From NCBI GenBank assembly GCA_016875405.1, contig VGRJ01000002.1:1-64000 (forward strand): a stretch of DNA of 64,000 bases. Direction: 5' to 3'. The notes beneath the pieces are model-generated. The model searched no databases and was not told where the DNA came from. It worked only from the letters and a program-made list of their open reading frames with translations. This stretch comes from Deltaproteobacteria bacterium. Lineage in GTDB: Bacteria; Myxococcota_A; Polyangia; Polyangiales; Polyangiaceae. The stretch's first letter is position 1. Each line of letters opens with the position of its first letter. The position numbers and the translations under genes are program-made. Below are positions 52,483 through 62,390 of this stretch, piece after piece.

Positions 52483-52576
52483 CGGGCGCAGCACCTCACG
52501 ATCCTCGAATTACCGAAGCGCGCCTCGTGCGGCCAACTTACGCGCACCTATGCACACATGTAGGGGATGTCCCTGC

Positions 52577-52605
52577 TTGACAGGCCGTGTCTTCGCGCCC
52601 TAAGG
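52577..52605 (+). promoter_or_regulatory. Sigma-70-type promoter of topA
   Basis: -35 TTGACA (perfect, 52577-52582), a 17-bp spacer and a weak -10 CTAAGG (52600-52605), 40 bp before the GTG start of topA. Confidence 0.45.
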
Positions 52606-52645
52606 GAAGCCCCGAACCGCGCTTCCCTCCCTCGAGACCCACCCC

Positions 52646-55405
<2,760 letters not shown>

Positions 55406-55426
55406 CCTCGAGGGAAGCGCGCGCGG

Positions 55427-55451
55427 CCTCGGAGCCGACATCGGTCCGAGG
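55427..55451. terminator. Bidirectional hairpin between topA and the MBL gene
   Basis: CCTCGG...CCGAGG encloses a second stem CCGA-CA-TCGG, giving a nested 10-bp hairpin followed by AAAG. It lies 22 nt past the topA stop and before the end of the convergent metallo-hydrolase gene. Confidence 0.5.
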
Positions 55452-55505
55452 AAAGGCGGCGCGGCCTCGCTGGACGCACAGGCGGCCGCGTGGCTCTCGC
55501 GACAG

Positions 55506-56372
55506 TCAGATCGCGAGCCCGACCACGTCCGACAGGACGTCTTCGACCTGGAAGCGACCACGCGCATCGCGCGCCACTCTCCCGAGGGCCGTGGTCCGGT
55601 CGTGAGTAAAGAACAAGCGACCACGTCGCTCGAGCAGCCCCTCGAGGAGCGCCCGCTTCTCGTCGATCAGCCGTTCGGGATATCGGTCGTAGCCCATCGT
55701 GATCGGCGCGTGCACCCAAGGCACGCCCGGGATGGCGTCGGCGGCGAAGACGATCGGACCGTCGCTCGAGTCGAGCTCGCCGAGCATCAACCCCGGAGTA
55801 TGCCCGTCCGAGAAGTGGTAGCGCACGCCGGGCGTCGCGGCGGCGACACCGTCCGCGCCGACGAGCTCGAGCCTGCCGCTCTCGCGGAGGAGCCGTGGCA
55901 GCTCGGGGATGTACGACGCGCGGTCGCGCTCGTGAGGCGACTCGGCCCGCGCGAAGGCGGCCTCAGAGACGACGAAGCGCGCCCGTGGGAAGAGGAGGCG
56001 AAGCTCGCTTCCCTCCTCGAACGCCATCAGCAACCCGCCGGCGTGATCGAAGTGAAGATGCGAGAGGACGACCGCGTCGATACCCTCGTGGCCAGGCCCC
56101 ACGTGGGCGAGCGCATCGAGCAGTAGGTGGCGAGCGTCCTCGACGCCGAAGCGCTCACGAAGCTGCGGGGCGAAGAACGAGCCGATGCCTGTCTCGAACA
56201 GCGTGAACCTGCCAGCGTCCTCGAGGAGCAGGCAGCGGCACGCGAGCTCGATGCGACCAAGCGCATCGGGCGGAATCCAGCGCTCCCATAGCGCGCGGGG
56301 TGCGTTCCCAAACATCGCGCCGCCGTCGAGCCGCTGGCGGTTGCCTTCGAGGGACCAGATGCGTCGCATCAT
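55506..56372 (-). CDS. MBL-fold metallo-hydrolase
   Basis: A 288-aa metallo-beta-lactamase-fold hydrolase. The metal motif HLHFDHAG (residues ~104-111) is complete. A further His (HFSDGHTPG), an Asp (FAADAIPG) and a late His (FFTHDRT) complete a binuclear site. [19 protein letters not shown] near the N-terminus is typical of a quinolone/glyoxalase-like MBL subgroup common in environmental bacteria. The substrate is unknown. The start codon (56372) is only 10 bp from the divergent moaB start. Confidence 0.88.
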   Translation of the reverse strand: MMRRIWSLEGNRQRLDGGAMFGNAPRALWERWIPPDALGRIELACRCLLLEDAGRFTLFETGIGSFFAPQLRERFGVEDARHLLLDALAHVGPGHEGIDAVVLSHLHFDHAGGLLMAFEEGSELRLLFPRARFVVSEAAFARAESPHERDRASYIPELPRLLRESGRLELVGADGVAAATPGVRYHFSDGHTPGLMLGELDSSDGPIVFAADAIPGVPWVHAPITMGYDRYPERLIDEKRALLEGLLERRGRLFFTHDRTTALGRVARDARGRFQVEDVLSDVVGLAI

Positions 56373-56381
56373 CCACGTGGT

Positions 56382-56924
56382 ATGCCACTCTCCGTGCCAG
56401 GAATCGATGACTCGCGCGCCTTCGTGCCTGTGAACCTCGCCGTGGTGACCGTCTCCGATACGCGCACTCCGGAGACCGACACCTCGGGCTCAACCCTCGT
56501 CGAACGCGCGACGAGCGCAGGACACGTCGTGGTCGAGCACGCGATCGTGCCAGACGACGAGGAGCGCTTGGTCGCCACGCTCGAGGCGTACGTCTCCAAT
56601 CCGAAGATCGACGTCGTGCTCGCGACGGGCGGCACCGGAGTCACGGGGCGCGACGTCACACCCGAGGCATTTCGACGCGTGCTCGAGAAGGAGATCCCGG
56701 GGTTTGGGGAGCTCTTCCGCTGGCTCAGCTACGCGAAGATCGGAACCTCCACGATCCAGTCGCGTGCGCTCGCGGGCGTGGCGCGTGGCACGTTCCTGTT
56801 CGCCCTCCCGGGCTCGCCGAGCGCGTGTCGCGACGCTTGGGACGGCATCCTGGTGAGCCAGCTCGATGCCCGATATCGGCCCTGCAATTTCGTCGAGCTG
56901 ATGCCGCGGCTTCGCGAGCGGTGA
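56382..56924 (+). CDS. moaB: Molybdenum cofactor biosynthesis protein MoaB
   Basis: A 180-aa MoaB/MogA-family protein that binds molybdopterin and acts in its adenylylation step. The conserved N-terminus [19 protein letters not shown], the central [17 protein letters not shown] and the C-terminal [16 protein letters not shown] are all present. MoaB-type (rather than MogA-type) is inferred from length and spacing. It could serve the molybdopterin oxidoreductase at the left of the window. ATG 56382; the MBL gene starts 10 bp away in the other direction, so both promoters lie inside coding sequence or are very short. Confidence 0.93.
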   Translation: MPLSVPGIDDSRAFVPVNLAVVTVSDTRTPETDTSGSTLVERATSAGHVVVEHAIVPDDEERLVATLEAYVSNPKIDVVLATGGTGVTGRDVTPEAFRRVLEKEIPGFGELFRWLSYAKIGTSTIQSRALAGVARGTFLFALPGSPSACRDAWDGILVSQLDARYRPCNFVELMPRLRER

Positions 56925-56931
56925 GGCGCCG

Positions 56932-58281
56932 TCAGCCGCGAGTCGACGCGACGAGCGCCTGGAGCTGAGCGGCCTTCCAGCGGGTCTCGACGAGCTCACG
57001 CTCCGGGTCCGAGTCCGCGACGATCCCGCCGCCGGTGTGGTAGTCGCCGACGAAGCCCCCCCCCGCTCGCCGCTGCAGGACGAGCGTTCGGATGGCCATC
57101 GCGAGGGTGAATCCGCCCTCATGCGACGCGTACCCGAGCGCACCGGTGTAAAGCCCGCGGCGATGCGCTTCGAGCTCGGCGATCACCTCCATCGCGCGGA
57201 TCTTCGGCGCGCCGGTCACGCTCCCACTCGGAAGCATGGCCTCGAGGAGATCGCGGCGAGTCGCGCCCCGACGAAGCTCGGCGGCGAGAAGCGCCTTTCG
57301 ATGATGCACGGTCCGATGCGTGACGACGCTCGCAGGCCTTGCGATCCGCACCGAGCCGAGCGCGGCGACGCGACCCAGATCGCTTCGCTCGACATCGACG
57401 ATCATCGCGAGCTCCGCGAGCTCCTTCGGATCGCAGGCGAGCGCGCTCATCTCGGCGAGGTCTCCTTGCGCGTCGTGTCCACGCGGGCGAGTGCCCTTGA
57501 TCGGCTCGGTGTAGAGCCAAGACGCGCGCCCAGTACCGACGTGCGTCGGTCCTGCGAGCGCGAGCTCGGGCGAGGTCGAGAGCACCTGCACGTCGCCGAA
57601 ATCGAGGGCCGCACCGAAGGCCGGCGTCGCACGTCGAGCCAGGAGCGCGTAGGCCGCGAGCGGCTCGCCCTCGAGCACGACATCGAGCTGGCGCGCGAGG
57701 TTCACTTGGTAGAGATCGCCGGCGAGGATGAGCTCGCGAGCTCGCGCGACGCGGGCCAGGTGGTGCTCGGGTGGGTCGGCGTCGGACACCGTGACTCGCA
57801 GCACCTCGAGCTTCGGAGCCGCGCCTCTCGCCGCATCCGCGAGAATCTGCACGGTCCGCTCGGACTCGCCGATCGCGAGCACCTCACCGTTCTGCGCGTC
57901 GATGCGCAGCACGGCCGGAAAGCGGAGCCAGCGCGTCGCAGCGAGGCGCGGTGCCCCACGACGGTCGGGCCGACGGTAGTCCGCTCGCTCGAGCTCACGG
58001 AACGCCTCGTAAGGCAAGGCCCCAATCCAGCGCGGAGCGTCCGCAAACGCACCCGACAAGGGCGGCGCGTCGGACGTGAACGGATCGAGCTCACTCGACG
58101 CGCGGTCGGGACACGCGGCGACGTACGAGTACGGACCACCGAAGCTCGGCCGCTCTGCAGCGTGCAGGAGGCTCACGCGATCGAGGCCCGCGGCGCGGAG
58201 CGTGCGGGCGAGCCCGATGGGATCGGGCACGACGCGGACGAGCCGAGCGATGAGAGCAGGCACGACGCCGCGTGCTAGCAT
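56932..58281 (-). CDS. pabB: Aminodeoxychorismate synthase component I (PabB-like)
   Basis: A 449-aa chorismate-binding enzyme. The C-terminal ~260 residues form the chorismate-utilising domain: LYQVNLARQLDVVLEG, STSPELALAG, the PabB-type PIKGTRPRG with the Lys that adds to chorismate, ELAMIVDVERSDLGRVA, GSVTGAPKIRAMEVIAELE and GDYHTGGGIVADSDPERE. PIKGT is characteristic of PabB rather than anthranilate synthase (TrpE). No PabA/glutaminase gene adjoins it. ATG 58281 chosen; it is only 10 bp from the divergent lipoprotein start. Confidence 0.85.
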   Translation of the reverse strand: MLARGVVPALIARLVRVVPDPIGLARTLRAAGLDRVSLLHAAERPSFGGPYSYVAACPDRASSELDPFTSDAPPLSGAFADAPRWIGALPYEAFRELERADYRRPDRRGAPRLAATRWLRFPAVLRIDAQNGEVLAIGESERTVQILADAARGAAPKLEVLRVTVSDADPPEHHLARVARARELILAGDLYQVNLARQLDVVLEGEPLAAYALLARRATPAFGAALDFGDVQVLSTSPELALAGPTHVGTGRASWLYTEPIKGTRPRGHDAQGDLAEMSALACDPKELAELAMIVDVERSDLGRVAALGSVRIARPASVVTHRTVHHRKALLAAELRRGATRRDLLEAMLPSGSVTGAPKIRAMEVIAELEAHRRGLYTGALGYASHEGGFTLAMAIRTLVLQRRAGGGFVGDYHTGGGIVADSDPERELVETRWKAAQLQALVASTRG

Positions 58282-58291
58282 GCGTGCGCCC

Positions 58292-59665
58292 ATGCGTCGT
58301 CGGCTCTTCGCCCTCGCCCTCTCGGTCCTCGTGAGCTGCTCGAGCGACCCACGCGCGATCGCGATCGAGGTGACGCTCGGGCACGAAGACGGCGCATTCG
58401 GAGCCGCGCCGCCCGTGACGAGCGTCGTGGTCCGCGCGCTCGCCGCAAACGATGCCATCGTCGCCTCGACCACGAGCGAGCCCGGTGGAACCTTCGACCT
58501 CGGCGAGTTCCCGCTGACGGAGCTCGTCACGATCGAGGTCGAGGGGCGCGACGCGCTCGGCGAGCGACGCGTCCACGGCAGAAGCCTGTCGCTCGTCCTC
58601 GGCGAGCTCGCGAGCGACCTCTTGCCCGTGTTCGCACAGCGCTTGGGGGAGTTCGCGCGGCCCCCTTCGGAGCTCGAGCGTACGCACTTCCGAGGCTCGA
58701 CCGCGGTGCTCGGAGAGCGCTACCTCCTCGTCACCGGAGGCGAGGGTGAGGAACCGGCGCGGGCGACCTTCTACGATCTCGTGTCCCTCGGCCCCGCTTC
58801 CGGCGGGACACTGCCTCGCGTGGCCGAGTCGCTCCTTCCCGCGGCGAGCGGAGCCGCGGTGCTCGTCCTCGGCCCGAAGCCGGACGCACCGGACGGGCCG
58901 CGCGGCGCAACGTGGCTCGACTTCGAGAGCGGGTACGTGACGGATGTCAATCCACCAGAAGGGCTCGCGTCCTTCGACGAGGTCGCCGGCGGTGCGGTCG
59001 TCGCCGGGGCGAACGGCGTCTCGTACGTCGTAGGCGCAACGCGCTCGTCGGCTCCGTCGAGCGCGGTCCTCGTCGTCGCCGCTGATCGAACGCTGTCGGT
59101 GGCGCGGCTCGTGACCGAGCGGCGCGCCGCTGCCGCGTCCTGGCTCGCCGGGCCCGGGCTCATCGTCGCAGGTGGAAGCAGCGCGGGCGCGGGGGTCGAG
59201 ACGCTCGCCCCTGCCGGCACCGCGTTCGCAACGCGGCCGTACCCGCCCGACGCGGTATCGGGCGCGGCTGCCGTCCCGACCGGCAACGCCGACGAGGTGC
59301 TGCTCGTCGGCGGTGTCGACGTGGGTTCACCAGCCGCGACGCGGCGCCTCGCGGCGAACTGCACCTCGAAGTGCGAGCCGACCATCCTCGAGCCAGGTGG
59401 CCTCGGCCTGCCACTCGTTCGCTGCAGCGCGTACGGGGTCGGCCCCGGAAGCGTGTTGGCGGTGTGCGAGGACGCCGTGACCAGAGAGTCTCGGGTGAGC
59501 CGCGTGAAGGACGGCGGAGTCAGCGTCGAGGATATACCGCTCCGAGAGCCACGCCTCGGCGCGACGCCCTTGCCGACGCCGCTCGGTACGCTCGCGTTGC
59601 TCGGTGGTGTCGCGCCCGGCTCGGGGGCCGCGGTGAAGACCATCGAGCTTTGGGCACCGCCCTGA
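58292..59665 (+). CDS. Lipoprotein with propeller-like body
   Basis: A 457-aa lipoprotein. The signal MRRRLFALALSVLVSC ends in Leu-Val-Ser-Cys. A ~110-residue beta-rich domain follows (EVTLGHEDGAFGAAPPVTS). The rest (~130-457) has repeats of about 50-60 residues with Gly-rich turns, such as TAVLGERYLLVTGGEGEEP, GPGLIVAGGSSAGAGVETL and NADEVLLVGGVDVGSP, which resembles a kelch-type beta-propeller. No enzymatic motif. ATG 58292 is directly before the signal; it is 10 bp from the divergent pabB start. Confidence 0.75.
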   Translation: MRRRLFALALSVLVSCSSDPRAIAIEVTLGHEDGAFGAAPPVTSVVVRALAANDAIVASTTSEPGGTFDLGEFPLTELVTIEVEGRDALGERRVHGRSLSLVLGELASDLLPVFAQRLGEFARPPSELERTHFRGSTAVLGERYLLVTGGEGEEPARATFYDLVSLGPASGGTLPRVAESLLPAASGAAVLVLGPKPDAPDGPRGATWLDFESGYVTDVNPPEGLASFDEVAGGAVVAGANGVSYVVGATRSSAPSSAVLVVAADRTLSVARLVTERRAAAASWLAGPGLIVAGGSSAGAGVETLAPAGTAFATRPYPPDAVSGAAAVPTGNADEVLLVGGVDVGSPAATRRLAANCTSKCEPTILEPGGLGLPLVRCSAYGVGPGSVLAVCEDAVTRESRVSRVKDGGVSVEDIPLREPRLGATPLPTPLGTLALLGGVAPGSGAAVKTIELWAPP

Positions 59666-59725
59666 AGAGCTCGCTCGCGGCGCGCTCGGAAGAGGTCATC
59701 CGCGCGCGCGAACGACTCGGAGCGC

Positions 59726-60259
59726 TCAGCCCGAGCCGGTCGTCGAGGAGGAACTGCTCGAGGAGGCACTGCTCGAGGAGGCACTGCTCGAGGAGGCACT
59801 GCTCGAGGAGGCACTGCTCGAGGAGGCACTGCTCGAGGACGCAGGCGGCGGGCGGAGGAAGTCACACGCCTCGAGGGACTCGGTCGCGAGCATCGCCTCG
59901 CAGCCGGTCGTCTTCGTGGCATCAACGCCCGCGGCGAGCTCCGGTGCCGCGACGCAGCTCGAGAGCGGCTCTACCTTGCAAGCCGCCGCCGCTGCGAGCG
60001 CGGCGAGGCACCCGTCGACCTGGGCCGAGTTGGGATCCGCCGCGTCGGCGATGCCGTTGAGGCACTGATCGCGGTAGTAGAGCTTGCACGCCTCGACGTC
60101 GGCGTCCGTCGCGATCGTGACGCCGACGCACCCACGCACGAGCTCGCACTTCTCGAGCTCGATCGCGCGACACGCGTCGATCCCGGTCGCGCCGCTGTCG
60201 CAATGCCAGAGGGGCACCGAGAGGAGCCCGAGGACGAGGACACGCAGCACCCGCGGCAT
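59726..60259 (-). CDS. Lipoprotein with Ser/Ala-repeat tail
   Basis: A 177-aa lipoprotein: the signal MPRVLRVLVLGLLSVPLWHC ends in Leu-Trp-His-Cys. The next ~115 residues contain eight further Cys in a regular spacing (for example CRAIELEKCELVRGC and CKLYYRDQC), probably a disulfide-rich domain. The last ~40 residues are the repeat ASSSS, from a 15-nt DNA repeat. No family recognised. ATG 60259; the gene converges with the lipoprotein at 59665. Confidence 0.7.
   Translation of the reverse strand: MPRVLRVLVLGLLSVPLWHCDSGATGIDACRAIELEKCELVRGCVGVTIATDADVEACKLYYRDQCLNGIADAADPNSAQVDGCLAALAAAAACKVEPLSSCVAAPELAAGVDATKTTGCEAMLATESLEACDFLRPPPASSSSASSSSASSSSASSSSASSSSASSSSSSSTTGSG
59757..59840 (-). 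repeat. 15-nt tandem repeats encoding ASSSS
   Basis: On the plus strand GAGGAGGCACTGCTC is repeated about five times head to tail with little change. It forms the Ser/Ala-rich C-terminal tail of the 177-aa lipoprotein. A slippage-prone, in-frame tract. Confidence 0.85.
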
Positions 60260-60334
60260 GCGAGGCGCTTAACACGCCTCGCGACGACGGTGGAGTTTTT
60301 GACAGCGCGAAGCGCATCGCCGAAGCTCGCGGGA

Positions 60335-61219
60335 GTGACCACTCGTCCCGCGATGATCCTCGCCGCAGGCCACGGGACGCGACTGCGACCGCTAACCGAG
60401 GAGCTCCCGAAGCCGCTGGTCCCGATCGGTGATCGGCCGCTCCTACGCCATGTGGTCGAGGCTCTGCGCGGCGCGGGGTTCGGGCCGCTCGTCGCAAACG
60501 CGCACCACCTCGCGGAGCTGATGGTGGGCGCCGGCCGCGACCTCGACGTCGAGGTCGTCTGCGAGCGCTCGATCCTCGGGACAGGGGGCGGGGTGCGACA
60601 CGCGAGCGAAGCGTTGGGTCGCGGCGACGTGCTGGTCGTGAACGGGGACATCGTCGCCGACACCGACTTCGAGGCCCTCGCTCGGCGCCACGGCGAGTCG
60701 GGCTCGTTCGCGACCCTCGCGGTGACGCGCCGCGGTCCCGCCGGAGCGGGGACCGTCGGCCTCGACGAGCGCGGTGAGGTCGTTCGACTCCGCGGCCAGC
60801 GCTTCGGACATGAGACCGCGGGCGCCGAGTTCGTCGGGACGCAGCTCCTATCGGAGGATGCGCGCGCCGCGCTTCCGCGCGAGGGCTGTCTGGTGGGCGA
60901 CCTGTACCTGCCGGCCTTGCGCCGCGGCTCGCGGCTGCTCGCGGCCGAGGTCGTGTCGCGCTTCGCCGACATCGGGACGCCGGCGAGTTACCTCGCCGAG
61001 AACCTCGCCTGGCTCGAACGGTCCGACCTCGCGTCCTTCGTCGGGGACGAGCTGCCTCGAGAGGTCGAGGCTCACCGCGCGCTCGTCGGAGCGAGGGCGC
61101 GGGTCACCGGCCGAGGCGCGCTCACCGAGGTCGTGGTGTGGCCGGGCGCCTCGGTCGAGGCGCCGCTCGCGCGCGCCGTGGTGACACCGCGACGCGTCCT
61201 CCCGCTCGCAGCGCTTTGA
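60335..61219 (+). CDS. Sugar nucleotidyltransferase with left-handed beta-helix end
   Basis: A 294-aa enzyme of the NDP-sugar pyrophosphorylase family. The N-terminus carries the nucleotide-binding signature MILAAGHGTRLRPLT (after six residues) with ELPKPLVPIGDRPLLRHV, and LVVNGDIVADTDF holds the metal-binding Asp. The C-terminal region (~240-294) has short hexapeptide-like repeats (HRALVGARARVTGRGALTEVVVWPGASV). This architecture is common in mannose-1-phosphate guanylyltransferases and MurNAc-1-phosphate uridylyltransferases; the substrate is not decidable. Start GTG 60335; ATG 60353 six codons later is equally possible and begins exactly at the motif. Confidence 0.85.
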   Translation: MTTRPAMILAAGHGTRLRPLTEELPKPLVPIGDRPLLRHVVEALRGAGFGPLVANAHHLAELMVGAGRDLDVEVVCERSILGTGGGVRHASEALGRGDVLVVNGDIVADTDFEALARRHGESGSFATLAVTRRGPAGAGTVGLDERGEVVRLRGQRFGHETAGAEFVGTQLLSEDARAALPREGCLVGDLYLPALRRGSRLLAAEVVSRFADIGTPASYLAENLAWLERSDLASFVGDELPREVEAHRALVGARARVTGRGALTEVVVWPGASVEAPLARAVVTPRRVLPLAAL

Positions 61220-61258
61220 GCTTTGATGGCGTCGCCTAGCTGGACTACGAGAGGTCGC

Positions 61259-62314
61259 ATGAGGCTGGACATCGAGCGCTTGGCTGCCGCCATGACGGCG
61301 TGCCTCGCCGCCGCCTGCGCGACCGATGCGTCCTCGGGCTTGGCCGGCACGGCGCCGACCGAGGTCACGCTCGAGCCAGAGGTGTTCCTCGACGGCGTCA
61401 CCTGCGGGCCAAGCGGGCTCAGTTCGTACGTGGTGACGCTGCTCGCCTACGACGACGCGACCGACACGACGCCGTTCCTGCTGCCCGCCTCGCGCCCGCT
61501 CCCATGCGCCACGACCTTCGCGATGCGCGACCTCGTGATCGCCGGGAAGCGCTACGGTGCGCTCATCGACGGGTACGAGGAGGACGCCTCGGCGCTCACC
61601 CCATTCGGAGGCAGCTCGAGCGGGAGCCGCACAATGCTCCGCGCAGACGGAACCACAGCTGCCCCTCGCTGGTCGTCGCAGTGCGGCGCCGGCGCGAACG
61701 ACGCGATGCTCGCGGTTTATGGCGCGTCGAACGAGGTGCTCGACTGCGCGCCGCTCGTCGACGCGCAGCCCACCGCTCCCTCGCTCACGCTCGACCCCAT
61801 CGAGCTCGTCGGCGACAACGCCTGCAGCCTCGCGGCAGAGCTCGATCTGAGGCGGCTCTCGGGTTCGCTGGACCTGCCCCCGGTCCTCGCGTGCGATGCG
61901 CCCCCGCTCACGCTGGCGGCGACGTCGGGAGAGCTCGTGCGGCTGTACGTCCGCGTCGCGCGCCCCGATGGCCCGAGCGCCGGGCGCGAGTGCGAGGCGC
62001 TGCCGACGAGCGGCAAGACCGTTGCGCCGAGCTGCACTCCCCTCTCCTACGTCGGCCGCGTGACGCTCGCGCCTCACCTCGTCGGCGCGGCGGCGTGCCC
62101 GGCCGGAGCGTTCTTCGAAGTGGCGGTCGATGGCGCGCCGCTCCCTGGGAGCCGCATCGCGTGCGGGGTGACCGCGCAGCTCGGACCGTTGGCGCCGGGG
62201 CTCGTCGATCTCGCGGTCGCGCTGTTCGACGCCGACGGCAAGCAGCTCTCGGGCGGGCCGAGCTGCAAGGCCGAGGTCGAACCCGGCCGGACCGTAGCCG
62301 CGGCGTGCCTGTGA
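61259..62314 (+). CDS. Lipoprotein of unknown function
   Basis: A 351-aa lipoprotein. The signal RLDIERLAAAMTACLAAAC ends in Leu-Ala-Ala-Ala-Cys. About a dozen Cys are spread through the mature part, in pairs like GPSGLSSY...LPCATTF and CSLAAELDLRR...VLACDAPP, which may form disulfides. The body is beta-rich; no family recognised. ATG 61259 has GAGAGG 4 nt upstream, which decides the start over an in-frame codon at 61223. It is 39 bp after the nucleotidyltransferase and may be co-transcribed with it. Confidence 0.7.
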   Translation: MRLDIERLAAAMTACLAAACATDASSGLAGTAPTEVTLEPEVFLDGVTCGPSGLSSYVVTLLAYDDATDTTPFLLPASRPLPCATTFAMRDLVIAGKRYGALIDGYEEDASALTPFGGSSSGSRTMLRADGTTAAPRWSSQCGAGANDAMLAVYGASNEVLDCAPLVDAQPTAPSLTLDPIELVGDNACSLAAELDLRRLSGSLDLPPVLACDAPPLTLAATSGELVRLYVRVARPDGPSAGRECEALPTSGKTVAPSCTPLSYVGRVTLAPHLVGAAACPAGAFFEVAVDGAPLPGSRIACGVTAQLGPLAPGLVDLAVALFDADGKQLSGGPSCKAEVEPGRTVAAACL

Positions 62315-62333
62315 CGCCACTCGCTGTTCTCGC

Positions 62334-62389
62334 GTCGTCGGCCCCCTCGACGTCGGTTCTCTCGACGTCGGTCCGCGAGCCCCGACGAC
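62334..62389. terminator. Inverted repeat between convergent genes
   Basis: GTCGTCGG (62334) and CCGACGAC (62382) form an 8-bp stem around a 40-nt loop that itself holds two copies of CTCGACGTCGGT with the palindrome CGACGTCG. It lies between the lipoprotein and dehydrogenase gene ends, so it probably terminates both. Confidence 0.4.
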
Positions 62390-62390
62390 C

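Noticed and set aside
56932-58281. Anthranilate synthase component I (TrpE)
   Set aside because: The PIKGT motif and the lack of trp genes around it favour PabB.
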